A stretch of 64,000 nt of DNA from Sorghum bicolor (lineage: Eukaryota > Streptophyta > Magnoliopsida > Poales > Poaceae). Shown piece after piece: positions 45,041 to 57,193 of the stretch (position 1 is its first letter; every line of letters begins with the position of its first letter). Location: contig NC_012871.2 in assembly GCF_000003195.3 (NCBI RefSeq), positions 50,305,262-50,369,261 on the forward strand, read 5' to 3'. The position numbers and the translations under genes are program-made. The notes under the pieces are model-generated. The model ran no database searches. It had not been told where the DNA came from and was given only the letters and a program-made list of their open reading frames with translations.

Positions 45041-45915
45041 TAGGGTCTATTTTGTAGAGATTTTAGACTAGCTTCACAAAGTAGTTTTGCTGCTGCTCTA
45101 CCAAATAGAAACTTTTCAAAGAGCTTCACCGAAGAAGCTCCAGAAAATACGCTCTCACAAGCGTGGTGTGCAGGATGAAGCTGAAAAACCAGCTTTGCCT
45201 AGCTTCACCTCACTCGAATGTGCCGCAACGTGGCATTGACCAGATTTGCCCCCATGATATATAGCACAGGTAGGGAGGATGGTGCCAGGGTGCGCGTGAG
45301 GTGCCGCCTCGCCGGGTGGGGGCAGACTCACCGGGTGCACAGAAGTGGATCTGCCGGGGCATCATTTGCACGGAGCTCGAGCACGGGTGGTGGGTGGGAG
45401 AGTGCATGCACAACTGCAGCAGCGTGGATGACCATGACACTGAGGCTGCGCGAGGTGAGCTAGGAAGGGCATTGAGGAACGTAGGTGGCTGACGATGGCG
45501 CATGAAGTGGAGGCTTTTGGAAGAGGAAAGAGACTAGGAGGTGCCCTGTGTGCGTCTGGTGAAGATGTGTCAAGATGAATTGGGGTGTAAATTAGTTTAA
45601 ATTCTATACTAATACAACTCAACATATGTGAATTGAAGAGAATACAAAGAGTATCCAAACAAGGCCTTAGCTGAATAGCTGTGGCTGAAAAGTAGCAAAT
45701 CCACCTGTGTGGTATCTAGGCATCCACTTCTTTGCCCTGCTAAATGAAGCAACTGATTCAAAAACAAAATGCACTTAGAACATATATTTTTTAGAGTTAA
45801 CTCAACAGGCGCCTCATCTAAGGATGACCAAATCCTTTTGATGTGGCTTGCGTGGGGTGTCATTGTTAAGGGAGTACAGTCTAACTGTCCTTACCTTGAT
45901 TTTATGGTTAGATCT
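45041..45915. other. intergenic with MITE-like ends, no gene supported
   Basis: A GC-rich island at 45230-45500 has overlapping frames on both strands, none with a known domain. CAAACAAGGCCTTA at about 45657-45670 looks like a Tourist-type terminus. Confidence 0.4.
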
Positions 45916-46997
45916 TCAGCAGAGTATACTGCACGGGTTAAACTCCAAATCTTCAGCAAATATGTAGACATAGGCACCAAAATCGAAATCCAAGACATCT
46001 TCTCGGTCTTTGACCTTGTACCAAACACTATTAATCTTGCCCACACTCTCATTTTCAATCACCAAGACAGAGACAAAGCCTATGATTTCATCCTAAACAA
46101 ATTCCAAGCCAAACTCATAACGGTCAAAGCAGGTAGACCCACCTACATCAACTCTATTCTTGCCTCCATTCCCATCTACTACATGTCCACCATTCTCTTT
46201 GCAAAAACTTTTATGGATAAAATTACAGCCATCATTCTTAATTCTGGTGGGCTAGCGTCGAAAAAGACAAACCCACCTCCCCTTCACCTTTCGCTCTTGG
46301 GAAGATATTTGTCAATCTAAGTAAAATAGGGGTCTCGGCATAAAAGATTTGCACACTGTCAACAAAAGTCCTACTCTCCATGCTGTTTTGCCTCTTCCAA
46401 AAACCAGCACCTCACAACTATTCTAAAAGACAAGTACTTTCCAAATGCCTCGTTCCAGACTGCTAATTATAATGGCCCCAAATTAGTGTTTTGGTCATCC
46501 ATTTTTTAACTCAAAACACCTTGCATAACAACTGTAGCTACCAGATACACCAAGGCAATTCCTGCATCTGGTCCACCCGGAGTGTCCTCTCTGGTCCTTA
46601 ATACACGACCACCTAAATCTTCTGATCACTCAAAACCCTTACCAAGCAATGTTGCTGACTTGTGGGCTGTGGCACTCAGACTCACAAAATTGGAATTCTC
46701 CCCTCATTGCTAACATGTTTAGCCAGGTCCCTACAGTACATGGTGAGAAGGAAGACATTACCGTATGGAATCTAGCAACCAAAGGAATCTGCACAGCAAA
46801 GGAAGCATACAAATTTCTAAGTCAACAACTGCAGGTACAACTTCCAATGCAAGGCACACAAAGCATATTAACGGAGGCAACGAACATTCTGGAAACACAA
46901 AAAACCTTGCCTCCATGCATAAAAGCTTCACCTGGAGATTAATCAGAAGAGCACTGGCCACTGGGGAAAGAACCAGGCACTATTCCAGGCACTCCTC
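45916..46997 (+). pseudogene. decayed L1-type LINE remnant
   Basis: Pieces in several frames match the C-terminal half of grass LINE ORF2. These are FNHQDRDKAYDFILNKFQAK and AGRPTYINSILASIPIYYMS at 46060-46190, WNSPLIANMFSQ and KGICTAKEAYKFLSQQLQVQ at 46690-46840, and HKSFTWRLIRRALATGERT at 46912-46970. Many stops and frameshifts separate them. It ends near a run of C bases (46998-47018). Confidence 0.75.
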
Positions 46998-47072
46998 CAC
47001 CCCCCCCCCCCCCCCCCTAACCCCAAAAAAAAACTGAAATACATTTAAGGTTTTTCAAATTGTAATATTTGT

Positions 47073-47770
47073 AGCAAACATGTGGTCTTTGGGAAGGTTG
47101 TCAGCGGAATAGCTCTTAAAAAGGTTGAAGCAGCTTGTACTGAAACTGGAAATCCTTGTCAAGTGAAAATTGTAGACTGGTGAAGTTTCCAACACAAATT
47201 CTCAAGATCTGCTAAAGGCAGAGAGAGGTATAAACAGACGAATACAATGTACAACTGCAAATATTTGTATGTTCTTCCTGCTTATCTTCCTCATTACCAT
47301 CTTTTTGCAGAAAAAAAACTAAGAACTGCAGACGGTAACTCCAATGGTGAATGGAGCCTTTTTTTCTTTTTCTTTTAATCATCAGAAGAGAACACTATTC
47401 GTCTGATTCATATAGCTCAGATCCTTCAGACTCATTGTCCCATTCTTCAGATAGTGTCACTGATTCAGAATCACACTCATCAATGGATACTAGCTCATCC
47501 AGTGATCATAGGCGTAATAGAAGAAAAGGATCTAAGAAGGATAAGCGCAAGCCCACAAAAGGGAAGGGTAAACATATAATGAGTAAGAGAAAGAGTAGAG
47601 GATCCAAAAAGCGATTTAGACGATACAATGTTAGTAACCTGCATAATGTCGCTACTTCGTTAGCATGGGAAGGCTTCTTGCTGAAGTTCCTCCTTTTTGG
47701 TTTGGTTTATCTTTAGGAGCTACGGGAGTTCAAGTGATGATTCAGTAAGCTCAAAGATAGATAGCATTTC
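47073..47770 (+). pseudogene. tail of an SR-rich cyclophilin gene (CYP95/CYP63-like), broken, introns kept
   Basis: Exon-like block 47073-47227 encodes HVVFGKVVSG and KVEAACTETG, then VKIVD: the conserved C-terminal end of a cyclophilin peptidyl-prolyl isomerase domain. A two-base loss after VKIVD shifts the frame and makes TGA. A GT...AG intron (47228-47310) precedes a short exon (KKLRTADGNSNG). A second intron (47347-47385) precedes an exon rich in Ser, Asp, Arg and Lys (47386-47629; SSDSYSSDPSDSLSHSSDS, SSSSDHRRNRRKGSKKDKRK), as in nuclear splicing-associated cyclophilins. A further exon may start at 47717 (SYGSSSDDSVSSKID). The N-terminal isomerase core is absent. Confidence 0.7.
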
Positions 47771-47789
47771 TTTCCTGATTCATTGACAG

Positions 47790-49837
47790 TGAAAATGGCG
47801 GCCATGGGTACCAAGAGTTCCTTGCCGAAAGGTAGTAATCTAATTCCATTAGATGAAATGTGTAATATATTTGCTATCAACATATGCTAGGGGAGTTCAG
47901 TTTGAGTGCATATATTTCTGGCTCGCTAAAACCAGTTCTCTATTGCTGGACAATTTCTGCTCGTGAGCTTGCGGAATGCTGTGTTTGATTTTTTGTTTCT
48001 GCTGCTATTTGGTTTATTACATTGGTAGCATCAATTAAAAAATAAGTAAAAGTTCTAAATGTCACCCTAGTGTCTTATTCATGTTATTATTAATCTTCAT
48101 TGTTTACGATGGTGATTTTTTTTCCACTAATAAGGGGCCGCTTAGATCTTTTCATTTTGAAGGAATTGGAATCTACTTAATGGGTTAAACTATATGATTT
48201 GGAATTTGAGATTACAAAACTTTCCAAAGTTCACATATAAGCCTATATCAAATCCATAAGGTGGGCGATGAAAATTGATTCTATAAATCACCATACTATG
48301 TTTCTACTCTTCAACTTATAGTACACTCTCAACTTGTTTCTCTATAGTAGAAATGTAACATATAAGTATCTTTCTTGCATGGCTAACAATAGTATATGAT
48401 ATATTCCATAGACAACCATATTAGCTTAATTAATATATGCCTAAATTATAATTTATTAGAATGAATCCAATTCCAGGAACTAAATTTGACCTTTAAATGA
48501 AATTTATGTTTTCTTTTCATACCAGTCATTAAGTGAAATTGAGCACTTTTCACATGAATGACAAATTACCTTTCTTTCTGTCTGAAAGCAACTGTTGAAC
48601 TGACTATGGCATATACTACAATATCTACTTCTAATAGCTTAAAGTTTCATATATTATATCTATTTATGGTTTTTTTAACCATTATGTGTAATTTAATAGT
48701 ATTCTGGGATCACTTTGCCTCACTTTTTTTTCTTCAATTTTGAAGTAGCAATCATTTCCCCCCTCTGGCAGATAAATAGAGTACCAAAATGACAAATTCA
48801 GAACAAGGAAGAACTTTTTAAAATGTAGGCAAAGGCAAACAAACAGTTACTACCGTCAACTGATCACAATCACATGATTGAAGTAAACCCTCAAATATCG
48901 ATGACAACGGGCATAATGACAGATTTGGAAATTACAACTCAGAAGATAGGTATGCCTATTTCATGTTTTGATTTATCAACCACATGTTCCTTTTGGATTC
49001 CTGTTACTACCATCGACAGAGCAAAGTTTGTACTGTTCAACTTTGAGATGACTAGTTATCGGTGGCTAATGCACACCCCTTTTTTCCAAACGCAGGAGTG
49101 ATCCAGGTGCAAGCTCCAGGATCAATCCCATCCAGGTTGATGTAAATTTAATGCAACCAGTAAATGTAATTGGTGGTGATAATGCAGATGCTGGCTATGT
49201 CTAGAACTGGTACAGAAAGGCACTTGCCAAGCAATGAATCTGTGTCCACCAATGGGCAGCCTACGATGGAGTGAACAATTTCAATAGGTAAATCTGAAAT
49301 TAGACTATTTATCAAACTTTAACAGATTCGACATTTATACTAGTTTCCCATCATGTTCAGGTATGGAACAGATGCCATTTTCTATACTGATTTTCCATCA
49401 TGTTCAGGTATTGAAGAAATGGTCCTCACAGTAGATTCTTGCTATAATCTCATTAAACTTGAAAGAAACAACCTGTTTATAGTACAAGTTAGTTTCTAGG
49501 AACCAATCTCATTGTAAATAAATAGTCGGTTAGAAGCCATTGCTAGTTAGCTGTAACCGAAAAATATTTCATAACGAGAACAAAACTAAAAACGAAATAA
49601 TAAGTGATAACACAGAAAGAAAAACGAAATAGCCATTCATTCAGAATCACATCAATGATAACATTCATTCAGGATCGATAGCCATTCATTCAGAATCACA
49701 TCATCCAAAAAAATTGCTCTCTTTATTACGGCATCTTGACTACTTCCTTGACTGTTGGTAGCTAGACTACTTCTTTGACTAAGAGAAATTGTTGTTGAGG
49801 GTTACTATGCAGAGGGGGTGGGGGTGATCTTCCTGAG
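47790..49837. other. AT-rich DNA, perhaps decayed introns and 3' exons of the cyclophilin remnant
   Basis: Possible exon-like bits at about 48895-48949 (ends in a GT donor) and 49096-49205 (after CGCAG) could belong to the same gene, but I cannot confirm frame. Short direct repeats occur at 49350-49412 (TTTTCCATCATGTTCAGGTAT) and 49630-49705 (ATAGCCATTCATTCAGAATCA). Confidence 0.35.
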
Positions 49838-50569
49838 GCTCGGGCCACGCAGTTTTATAACATCGGGTGTACATAATTTTTTAACAAATCTTATGACTAT
49901 GTATAATAAATAAATAAATATTAACAACAATGTATAAGACATTATTAACAATTTTTGAATTTCCATCCCCTACTTTTAGTGCACTTTAACTGATCTCTTA
50001 AATTTCTCCTACTTAATATTGAACAATTGTTCAGCTTTACGTGAAGAAAGAAATGAGGAATAGAAAAAAGGATAAAAAAGATGCTACATCTAAGAATCTA
50101 GAAGAGAGAAATGAGAGGTTCTCATCCATTGAGGGATGAATAGGGTCAGTATGAGAGAATTTTCATGTGTTTGCGCTCTTAAAATGATACGAGACCTTAA
50201 GTAGGGGCTTGAATGAAGTTGTCCTTATGACTCTACTATTTATGGTCATTTGTTATAGATGTGAATGAAACACATCAATGGGCACGTCTATTTATACCTG
50301 CTCATGGTCACTATGATATTACAAATATATATTTTTAAATATATTTTAATATTTATATATTTCTTCGATATTTTTATCATATAAGAATATCTATACCTAA
50401 AGTATCCTACTTTTTGCTAAGAAACATGACAACATGCCTTATGTATGCTCAATATTTATCTAGAAAATTTCAAAAATATACATTGACATCTTTTGCACTG
50501 GCATTTAATCTTTTATGTTTTGCCATCTTGGCCTCCTACCATAGTGAGAAGTTTTGTACTTCCTTCATC

Positions 50570-51244
50570 TCCTATATCTATATCTCTTATATAGATAAAC
50601 TCCACTAGCTAATTCTCTTGACATGCAAAACAACCACATCATCATCCACTAGAGCATCCCACTAACTAATTCTCTTGCCATGCAAAGCGTCCACATCAAC
50701 ATTCACTAAATCATCCCACTAATACATTACCCCGCCATGCAAAGTGTTCACATCATTATCCACTAATAAATCAAACTAACACATATCATTTATCATGTAT
50801 CTATGTTATTCACATTAGCAAATCACATCATTTTCAAACATATATTTAGTTGTTCATGCTAAAATACTAAAAATCATCCACTAACATATATTATGATAGT
50901 ATAATTTTACCAGTAATTCCCGCAGCAACGCGTGGGGCATTCTATATCCAATAAAGACAAACCCCACTAAAGTAATTCTCTTGCACCTCCTTGCGCCACG
51001 TCATCATCCACTTCTCCTACTGTTGCATGCAATTAAGTGCCCACTCACAAATAGTTTTAGTAGTGGATGTAGCTACCTACACATAACCATGCATGCATAT
51101 TGTTAGCAATTATTCTCTCATGTGACCTCTCTTTCTCTTAAGAAAATGACTACAAAAACTATATAGATGACTCGATAGACTATAGTGAGGCTATATTTAT
51201 ATTCCTTTTTCATACCTGCGGCAACACGCGGGGAATCCTCCTAA
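50570..51244 (+). mobile_element. two tandem Helitron-like units in the left arm
   Basis: Each unit starts with a TCTATATCT/TCTATATCC stretch followed by AAACxCCACTA and AATTCTCTTG. Each ends in a GC hairpin (CCCGCAGCAACGCGTGGGG at about 50919; CCTGCGGCAACACGCGGGG at about 51214). The second ends CTAA followed by T, fitting the CTRR-T rule. The first 3' end abuts the second unit. No helicase is present. Confidence 0.55.
50608..50785. repeat. tandem array of about 58-bp units
   Basis: Three diverged copies of CCACTAxCTAATTCTCTTGxCATGCAAAGCxxCCACATCA... occur inside the first Helitron-like unit. They also occur in the right arm (60120-60285). Confidence 0.7.
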
Positions 51245-51382
51245 TTTTTTATATCAACATCACTCCTTTGAATACACATGATGCTTCTGAAATTTGTTAA
51301 CAAAAACATGAGATGTCACACTTGACATGTGGATCCATCTATCGGCCTATAGTCTTTCTACTTTCTATTTTCTTTCTCCTTA

Positions 51383-51724
51383 GGCCCTGTTTAGTTCCCC
51401 ATCCAAAAAATTTTCATCCATCCCATCGAATCTTTAGACACATGCATGGAACATTAAATGTAGATAAAAAATAAACTAATTACACAGTTTGGTTGAAATT
51501 CACGAGACAAATCTTTTAAGCCTAGTTAGTCCATGATTAGCCTTAAATGCTATAGTAATCCACATGTGTTTGACAGATTAATTATGCTTAATAGATTTGT
51601 CTTGCAGTTTCCAGACGAGCTATGTAATTTGTTTTTTATTAGTTTCTAAAAATCCCTCCCGACATCCTTCCGACACATCTGATGTGACACCCAAAAAAAT
51701 TTCATCTCCAATCTAAACAGGGCC
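51383..51724. mobile_element. complete Tourist-like MITE (342 bp)
   Basis: TTA-GGCCCTGTTTAGTT ... AATCTAAACAGGGCC-TTA with perfect TTA duplication (51380-51382, 51725-51727). The right arm reads straight through at the matching place (GAATCGACTAAGGAGAAAG, about 59501-59520). Confidence 0.92.
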
Positions 51725-52475
51725 TTAGTCGATTCTTCCTACTCTCAATCTATTCGCAGAGGGTGGCGGCTGCCTCTTCTCCCCTCACGACGAGCTTGTC
51801 CTAATGTTCCACAAGGTGCTCGCCTAGGCATGCTTATGCGCTGGTCGGAGGGACACTATCTTTCCTAAGGGGGTGGACGGAGAATAAGCGGGGTACCCCA
51901 GATCCAAGGCCGTGTTGCTTGAGGAAGAGACGACAGGTGGCGGTAGAGGTGATAATCGCGCCTAGAGGAGGCTAGCGGTAGACTCGGCTAGAAAAAAGGC
52001 GTGCTATGGGTGCAATTGGAGGCAGCAGGCGGATGATGGGAGGAGGATGGGCAGAGATGATGGGCACGAGGTTGCATAGGCGACAATCGTAGCCTGAAGG
52101 AGATAGAGGCAACGTCGACAGGTGAGAGGCGTGGACAAGAGGAGACACTGCAAGGGTGGATGGATAAGGTTAGATGAAGTGTTGACTTATGTTAAGGAAG
52201 ATAAGGTGTAATATGTAAGGTGGACTAGGTCTAATATTTCTATTTCTATATAACATTAAGTCCATACTTTCTTATTTTTATTTATTTAATAAGAAAATAT
52301 TATATGTTGATGTATAGGACACTAGAGAATGTCTAGGCGTATCACCTGTAGATACCACATAGCATTTTAAGGTTATAATTAGATACATATCATTCAAAAT
52401 ATCACGATTTGGAAAGATATATCATTACTATTCAGGATTTCACACATCTTCAAAATTTCATAATTTTTAATCTAA

Positions 52476-52630
52476 GGCCCTGTTTAGTTCTCCACCTAAA
52501 AAGTTTCCATCCATCCCATCGAATCATTGGACACATGCATGAAATATTAAATGTAGATAAAAAATAAACTAATTACACAGTTTGGTTGAAAATCGCGAGT
52601 CGAATCGTTTAAGCCTAGTTAGTCCATGAT
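52476..52630. mobile_element. truncated Tourist-like MITE in the left arm
   Basis: TAA-GGCCCTGTTTAGTTCTCCACC up to AGTCCATGAT; the rest is deleted. The right-arm partner (58553-58761) keeps more of it. Confidence 0.85.
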
Positions 52631-52722
52631 GCACCAATGTCCTTTACTGGGTCCGCCCCTGCCTCAACCCCCGCCGCCGCCGCCGCCACCCCCACCCTCC
52701 TGTCCCGTTCGTTGACTCGAGG

Positions 52723-53500
52723 ATGGATCCTCCAAAGTCCCTCGCCGACCCGACGTTTTCGATCGGAGACCTCTACCCCCTGGCCGTCGCACACAGGTTC
52801 TTCTCAGTCTCCCGGCTCCACGAAGCCACTGTCCGTGTCGCCGCCGCCGCCGCCGCGACCGGGACTCCCTTCCGTCCCGCTGCGGTGGCTGAGGCCCTGG
52901 GCTTCGGATCCGTCAATGCGGCGGGTGAGCCACTCGTACCCTGCGGCGACACAGGTGGCGCCAAGTTCACCGTCGACGCCGGTTCCAACTTCTTCGAGCC
53001 CGACTCCGACCCCAAGGTTCCCCTGAGCGCCTTCTTCCAGCCCCAGATCTCCGTGTCCACCGGGAGCTGGAGGCCGTGCAGTCCGTCTGACCCGCCGTGC
53101 GCCGGCATGTTCTACATCGTCTCCCGCCAGCCCGCGTACAAGCGCTCCTCCGCCGCCTTGTACTCTACCGCAGCCGATGCGGCCGGTGGTGCTGGCCGTG
53201 GTGGTGGCGGCTGTCCCTGTTGTCCCCCGGAGGCCACCGACTGCGGGGGGTTCCCCATGGAGCCCGGATTCCGGATGCAGCTACTGACGTCGAGCGTAGG
53301 CTCTTCCAGAGGATCGACGATGTCCGGGCAGAGGCCCTCCTTCGTCACACTGAGAACAGGCTTCTGATCCTCAAGAATGCTGATCAGCTGAATGTGGCAA
53401 GGGCTTCCTACACGGATGCAGTGTCCAAGGCTAAACTGCACGTGGGGGCGATGGGGTTGCAGCCCTGGGCTGTTTTTCATTCGTATCCATGGCATACTAA
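52723..53500 (+). pseudogene. unrecognised host-like gene fragment, frameshifted and interrupted
   Basis: ATG at 52723 (GAGGATGGAT) opens 180 sensible codons: SLADPTFSIGDLYPLAVAHR, AVAEALGFGSVNAAGEP, PCAGMFYIVSRQPAYKRSS, then a Gly-rich and Cys-rich stretch. Near 53254 a G6 run may hold an indel, and the reading continues in the next frame: DVERRLFQRIDDVRAEALLR, RLLILKNADQLNVARASYTD. It stops making sense at TAA 53499-53501, where a PIF-like terminus begins. GC-rich codon use differs from all neighbours. I do not recognise the family. It could be a gene fragment captured by a transposon or a decayed local gene. Confidence 0.5.
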
Positions 53501-53741
53501 GGCCTCGTTGGTTTGCTTGGGTTTCTTTCCAGCCCCTGAATCTTTCCAGGCCCGGATACGGTGGATCCAGGTGTGTCACTCGTTCCAGGCCCAGGATAAA
53601 CAACCAGGAATTAGTTGACACGGATTTGGCACAACTGCCGTTCGTTTCAACCAGGAATGATTACACGGTTCTGTTAGCCCTTTATAGCCTACTGGTACTG
53701 CAGGCTATGGCTGGTTTTCTCTGTGCATTCCCTATAGATTA

Positions 53742-54606
53742 AAAACAACATTGTGGTTGTAAAGAGCAGCTCAACAGGCTCAATAATTATAACTTGACGT
53801 AAACACTTTGACAGCAAATCAAGGTCACTTGTTTGACAGCAACTTGACAGTATACATACCAGCTAGTTTGACAACAACTTGATAGTAAACATTTATGTAC
53901 ATGCATGAAAAGTAAGGAAAATGAGAGAGAAGTAGCAGACAAGTAGCAAACAAAAATAGAGTCTTTATCAATACAAAATAGCAACATCCTTTCATACTTT
54001 CAGTCTTGACCAAGACATAGACCTTAGCCTCCTGCACACTCAAACCTAGTAGCCAAAAAGTTCAACATCAATTCCAGTGACACGACAATAGTATTTGGAT
54101 TCATAATCAGGAACAGTGACAAATCTGGAAAATGATACTATGCATGGAAATAGAAATATGATACAGTGTCCAGGTTAATTTATCTTTAGTTCTTTACCAT
54201 CAGCTATGCATTGCTAAATGTAGAATAGTGAGCAGCATACGAAACAAAAAACCAAGCTCTCAGTCTCAGTTTCTAGAATGCGCATGGCCATCTATTGCCT
54301 AGAAACTTAAAGCCACGCTGTGTGCTAATAAGGTCGGCATAGATTCAGCTCGACCATATATATGTATATTTATACAGAAACCAAGTTCAATCAGCAGGTG
54401 TTCAGTTCAACCATATCTATGTATATTTATACAATATCTAACAGCACTAGCTCTTTTCTTAAGTAAATAGTAAATAAAATAGTAAGAGGTAAATAATGAG
54501 TAAAAAGGCCACACAAACCATCAATTTCTTCCTATCTAATTCATTGAACAAAGCTACAAAACAAATAATCTTATAGCAGCACGACATAGAGCAATAGTGC
54601 CTCTTA
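53742..54606. other. AT-rich DNA, no gene seen
   Basis: Contains repeats of ATATCTATGTATATTTATAC (54354-54380 and 54411-54432). No coding signal. Confidence 0.5.
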
Positions 54607-54690
54607 GGGCACTCACAATGCAGACTCTATCGTAGAGTCTAAAGTTATTTATTACCTCGAACAATGTGAACTTGAAGTCTAAATAAGACT

Positions 54691-57052
54691 ACAAGTCACC
54701 TGGACCGGATGGCTTCAACACGGATTTCATAAAATGCTGCTGGTCAATTATCTCTGAGGATTTCTATAAGCTTTTTGAAGCTTTTTATTCGGGGCATATT
54801 TGTTTACAAAGTATTAATGGTTCCTATATTACTTTAATTCCTAAAAAGGATGGGGCAATTAAAGTTTCTGATTATAGACCCATTTCACTTTTGAACACCT
54901 CTGTTAAGATCATCACTAAGGCCCTTGCCAATAGGCTTCAAGCTCACCTCCCAGCTCTCCTTCACAAGAACCAGTATGGTTTCATAAAACAAAGAACTAT
55001 TCAGGATTGTATCTCTTGGGCCTTAGAATATCTTCATTCTTGTCATCAATCAAAGAAAGAAATTATAATTCTAAAATTGGATTTTGAAAAAGCCTTTGAT
55101 AAGGTTGAGCATGAGTATATGCTGAAAATCATGGAACATAAAGGCTTTCCTCCAAAGTGGTTGCACTGGATGAGGTTGATTTTTCAATCAGGCACTTCCT
55201 CAGTTATTTTGAATGGTACTCCAGGCAAGGTGTTTCATTGTAGGAGAGGAGTTAGACAAGGAGACCCTCTTTCTCCTCTCCTTTTTGTTCTAGCTGCTGA
55301 TTTCCTTCAGACAATTCTCAATGATGCTACAAGAAACAATCTATTATCGTTGCCTCTGCTTTTGCAAAGTGATCAGGACTTCCCAATACTGCAGTATGCA
55401 GATGATACACTTATTTTCATGAAAGGTGATATTTCTGATTTACTGCATCTTAAGGGGTTGTTGCAAAGTTTTGCTGATTCTTCTGGTTTAAAAGTCAATT
55501 TTGATAAGTCCATGATGATTCCGATTAATATTGATGATGACAGATTTGAAATGTTGGCCTCTACCTTTGGCTGTTCAAAAGGATCCTTGCCCTTCACATA
55601 TTTGGGCTTGCCTCTAAGTCTCACTAAGCCCACAGTTGCAGATTTCTGGCCCTTGGTTTCCAAATGTGAAAGAAGGCTTGTGGCCTTTTCTTCCTTTCTT
55701 TCAGAAGCTGGAAGATTAGAACTCACCAATGCAGTTTTAACAGCCCTCCCAACTTTTGCAATGTGTACTTTCCTGCTCCTTAAGACTGTAATCAAGCAAA
55801 TTGATAAATATCGAAAGCACTGCTTATGGAGAGGTTCAGACATGTCCAACAAGAAGCCCCCTAAAGCTGCTTGGCCTTTGGTCTGCCTCCCAAAAACAGA
55901 AGGAGGTCTAGGTGTGCTTAACTTATATGTTCAGAATGAGGGTCTTCTACTCAAACATCTGCATAAATTTTTTAACAGAGCCATGATTCCATGGGTTCAG
56001 TTGGTTTGGGATAAATATTACACAAGAAATAGAGCTCCAATAGTGACAACAAATTTCAGAGGTTCTTACTGGTGGAGAGATTTATTAAAGCTGATAGAGA
56101 AATTTAAAGGTATGGCCATGGTAACAGTTAAAGATGGTAAATCTTGTTTCTTTTGGTTGGATCTTTGGAATGGGCGAGTTTTAAGTCAAGCTGTTCCTGA
56201 ATTGTTCTCCTTTGTAAAGAATCAGCACTCAACGGTTTATCTGGTCACTTCTTCAGCTTCCTTTCATGAGCATTTTCATCTGCCTTTATCTCCAGAAGCC
56301 TTTTCTCAGTTCCTGGATCTCCAGCTTTTTCTGCAACATTTGCAACTTCAGACTGCTCATGATACTTGGTCATATATTTGGGGTTCCGACAATTTTTCTA
56401 CTAAACATGCTTACAGGCATCTTACTGGACATAGGTCAGTCCATCCATCTTTCCAGTGGCTCTGGAAATCCTGTTGCCAGAATAAAAGGAAAATTTTCTT
56501 CTGGCTTATTCTTCAGCAGAGATTGAATACAAGGGCTCACCTCAGAAGGAAAAACATGCAATTGCCAGATTACAGTTGTGCTCTTTGTGCTTGTGGCATA
56601 GATGAGGAGATTGATCATCTTCTCTTTCATTGCAGTTTCTCCTCACAGTGTTGGGATACCCTCAATTTGTTTATACCTAATTCTTCTGATCTCACTCAAA
56701 TTTCTGAGAGCCTCAAGCGTAAGCTGCAGTTACCCTTCTTCATGGAAATAATTGTCACAATGTGTTGGTCTATTTGGATGATGAGAAACGATTTGATTTT
56801 CAATGGAGTCCCTCATTCCCTGTCCAGATGTAAAGCAGAGTTCAAGAAGGAGTTCGCTCTGGTTATTCTACGAGCGAAAGCAAGTCTTCACCCGGATATA
56901 GATTTATGGCTACAGAATTATGTTTAATTTACTTAATTTTTTCCTTTCTTTCTTTGTTTCTTGACTGCAAGTCTCTGTAATTTGTAAACTGTTTTGCTCC
57001 TTTCAATAAAATTCCAGTAGGGGGTTAAACCCCTCCTGTTTCATCAAAAAAA
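54691..57052 (+). mobile_element. 5'-truncated L1-type LINE with 16-bp target duplication
   Basis: It is flanked by AAGTCTAAATAAGACT at 54675-54690 and 57053-57068 (identical). It starts inside the reverse transcriptase (KSPGPDGF) and ends with a 3' untranslated region, AATAAA (57005-57010) and a short A-tail. Truncation at the 5' end, a tail and long duplications are what target-primed reverse transcription leaves. Confidence 0.93.
54694..56927 (+). CDS. LINE ORF2 C-terminal part: reverse transcriptase and zf-RVT domain
   Basis: The frame is open from the truncation point to the stop at 56927 with no lesion, about 744 codons. It has [56 protein letters not shown] and the catalytic [11 protein letters not shown]. 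The thumb and connection follow ([30 protein letters not shown]), then the C-terminal zinc-binding zf-RVT domain ([37 protein letters not shown]). The apurinic endonuclease is missing because of 5' truncation, so it cannot work by itself. The clean frame means a recent insertion. Confidence 0.92.
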
Positions 57053-57193
57053 AAGTCTAAATAAGACTTGGAGTCTTATTTTTTCTACCTCTTTCTTCAA
57101 TAAATATGCTGCCACATCAGCAAAATATCATAAATAATATATAATTAATTGTCTTGGACTCTGTGATAGAGTCTTGCATTGTGAGTGCCCTTA

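Larger units (their letters stand above)
49838..52661. repeat. left arm of a giant inverted repeat
   Basis: It matches the reverse complement of 58479-61044 along its length. Examples are AATTTTTTAACAAATCTTATGACTATG at the outer end and TCCTTTACTGGGTCCGCCCCTG at the inner end. The outer end (CGGGCCACGCAGTTTTATAAC) and inner end (GTCCGCCCCTG) are loosely inverted, like hAT ends (CAGGGGCGAACC, CAATGGCGGACAC on the right arm). It has one extra MITE and an internal loss of about 115 bases relative to the right arm. Confidence 0.85.
54607..57190. mobile_element. MITE split by a LINE
   Basis: TTA-GGGCACTCACAATGCAGACTC at the left and GAGTCTTGCATTGTGAGTGCCC-TTA at the right are inverted repeats with a TTA duplication (54604-54606, 57191-57193). 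Without the LINE it is about 210 bp. Confidence 0.85.

Noticed and set aside
45218..45503. GC-rich ORFs on both strands, possible exon
   Set aside because: Overlapping frames of similar length on both strands and no motif.
46998..47018. Poly-C run as a functional element
   Set aside because: A simple homopolymer next to a decayed LINE; could also be an assembly artefact.
50608..50785. CRISPR-like regular repeats
   Set aside because: Units are diverged tandem copies without unique spacers, in a plant nuclear context.
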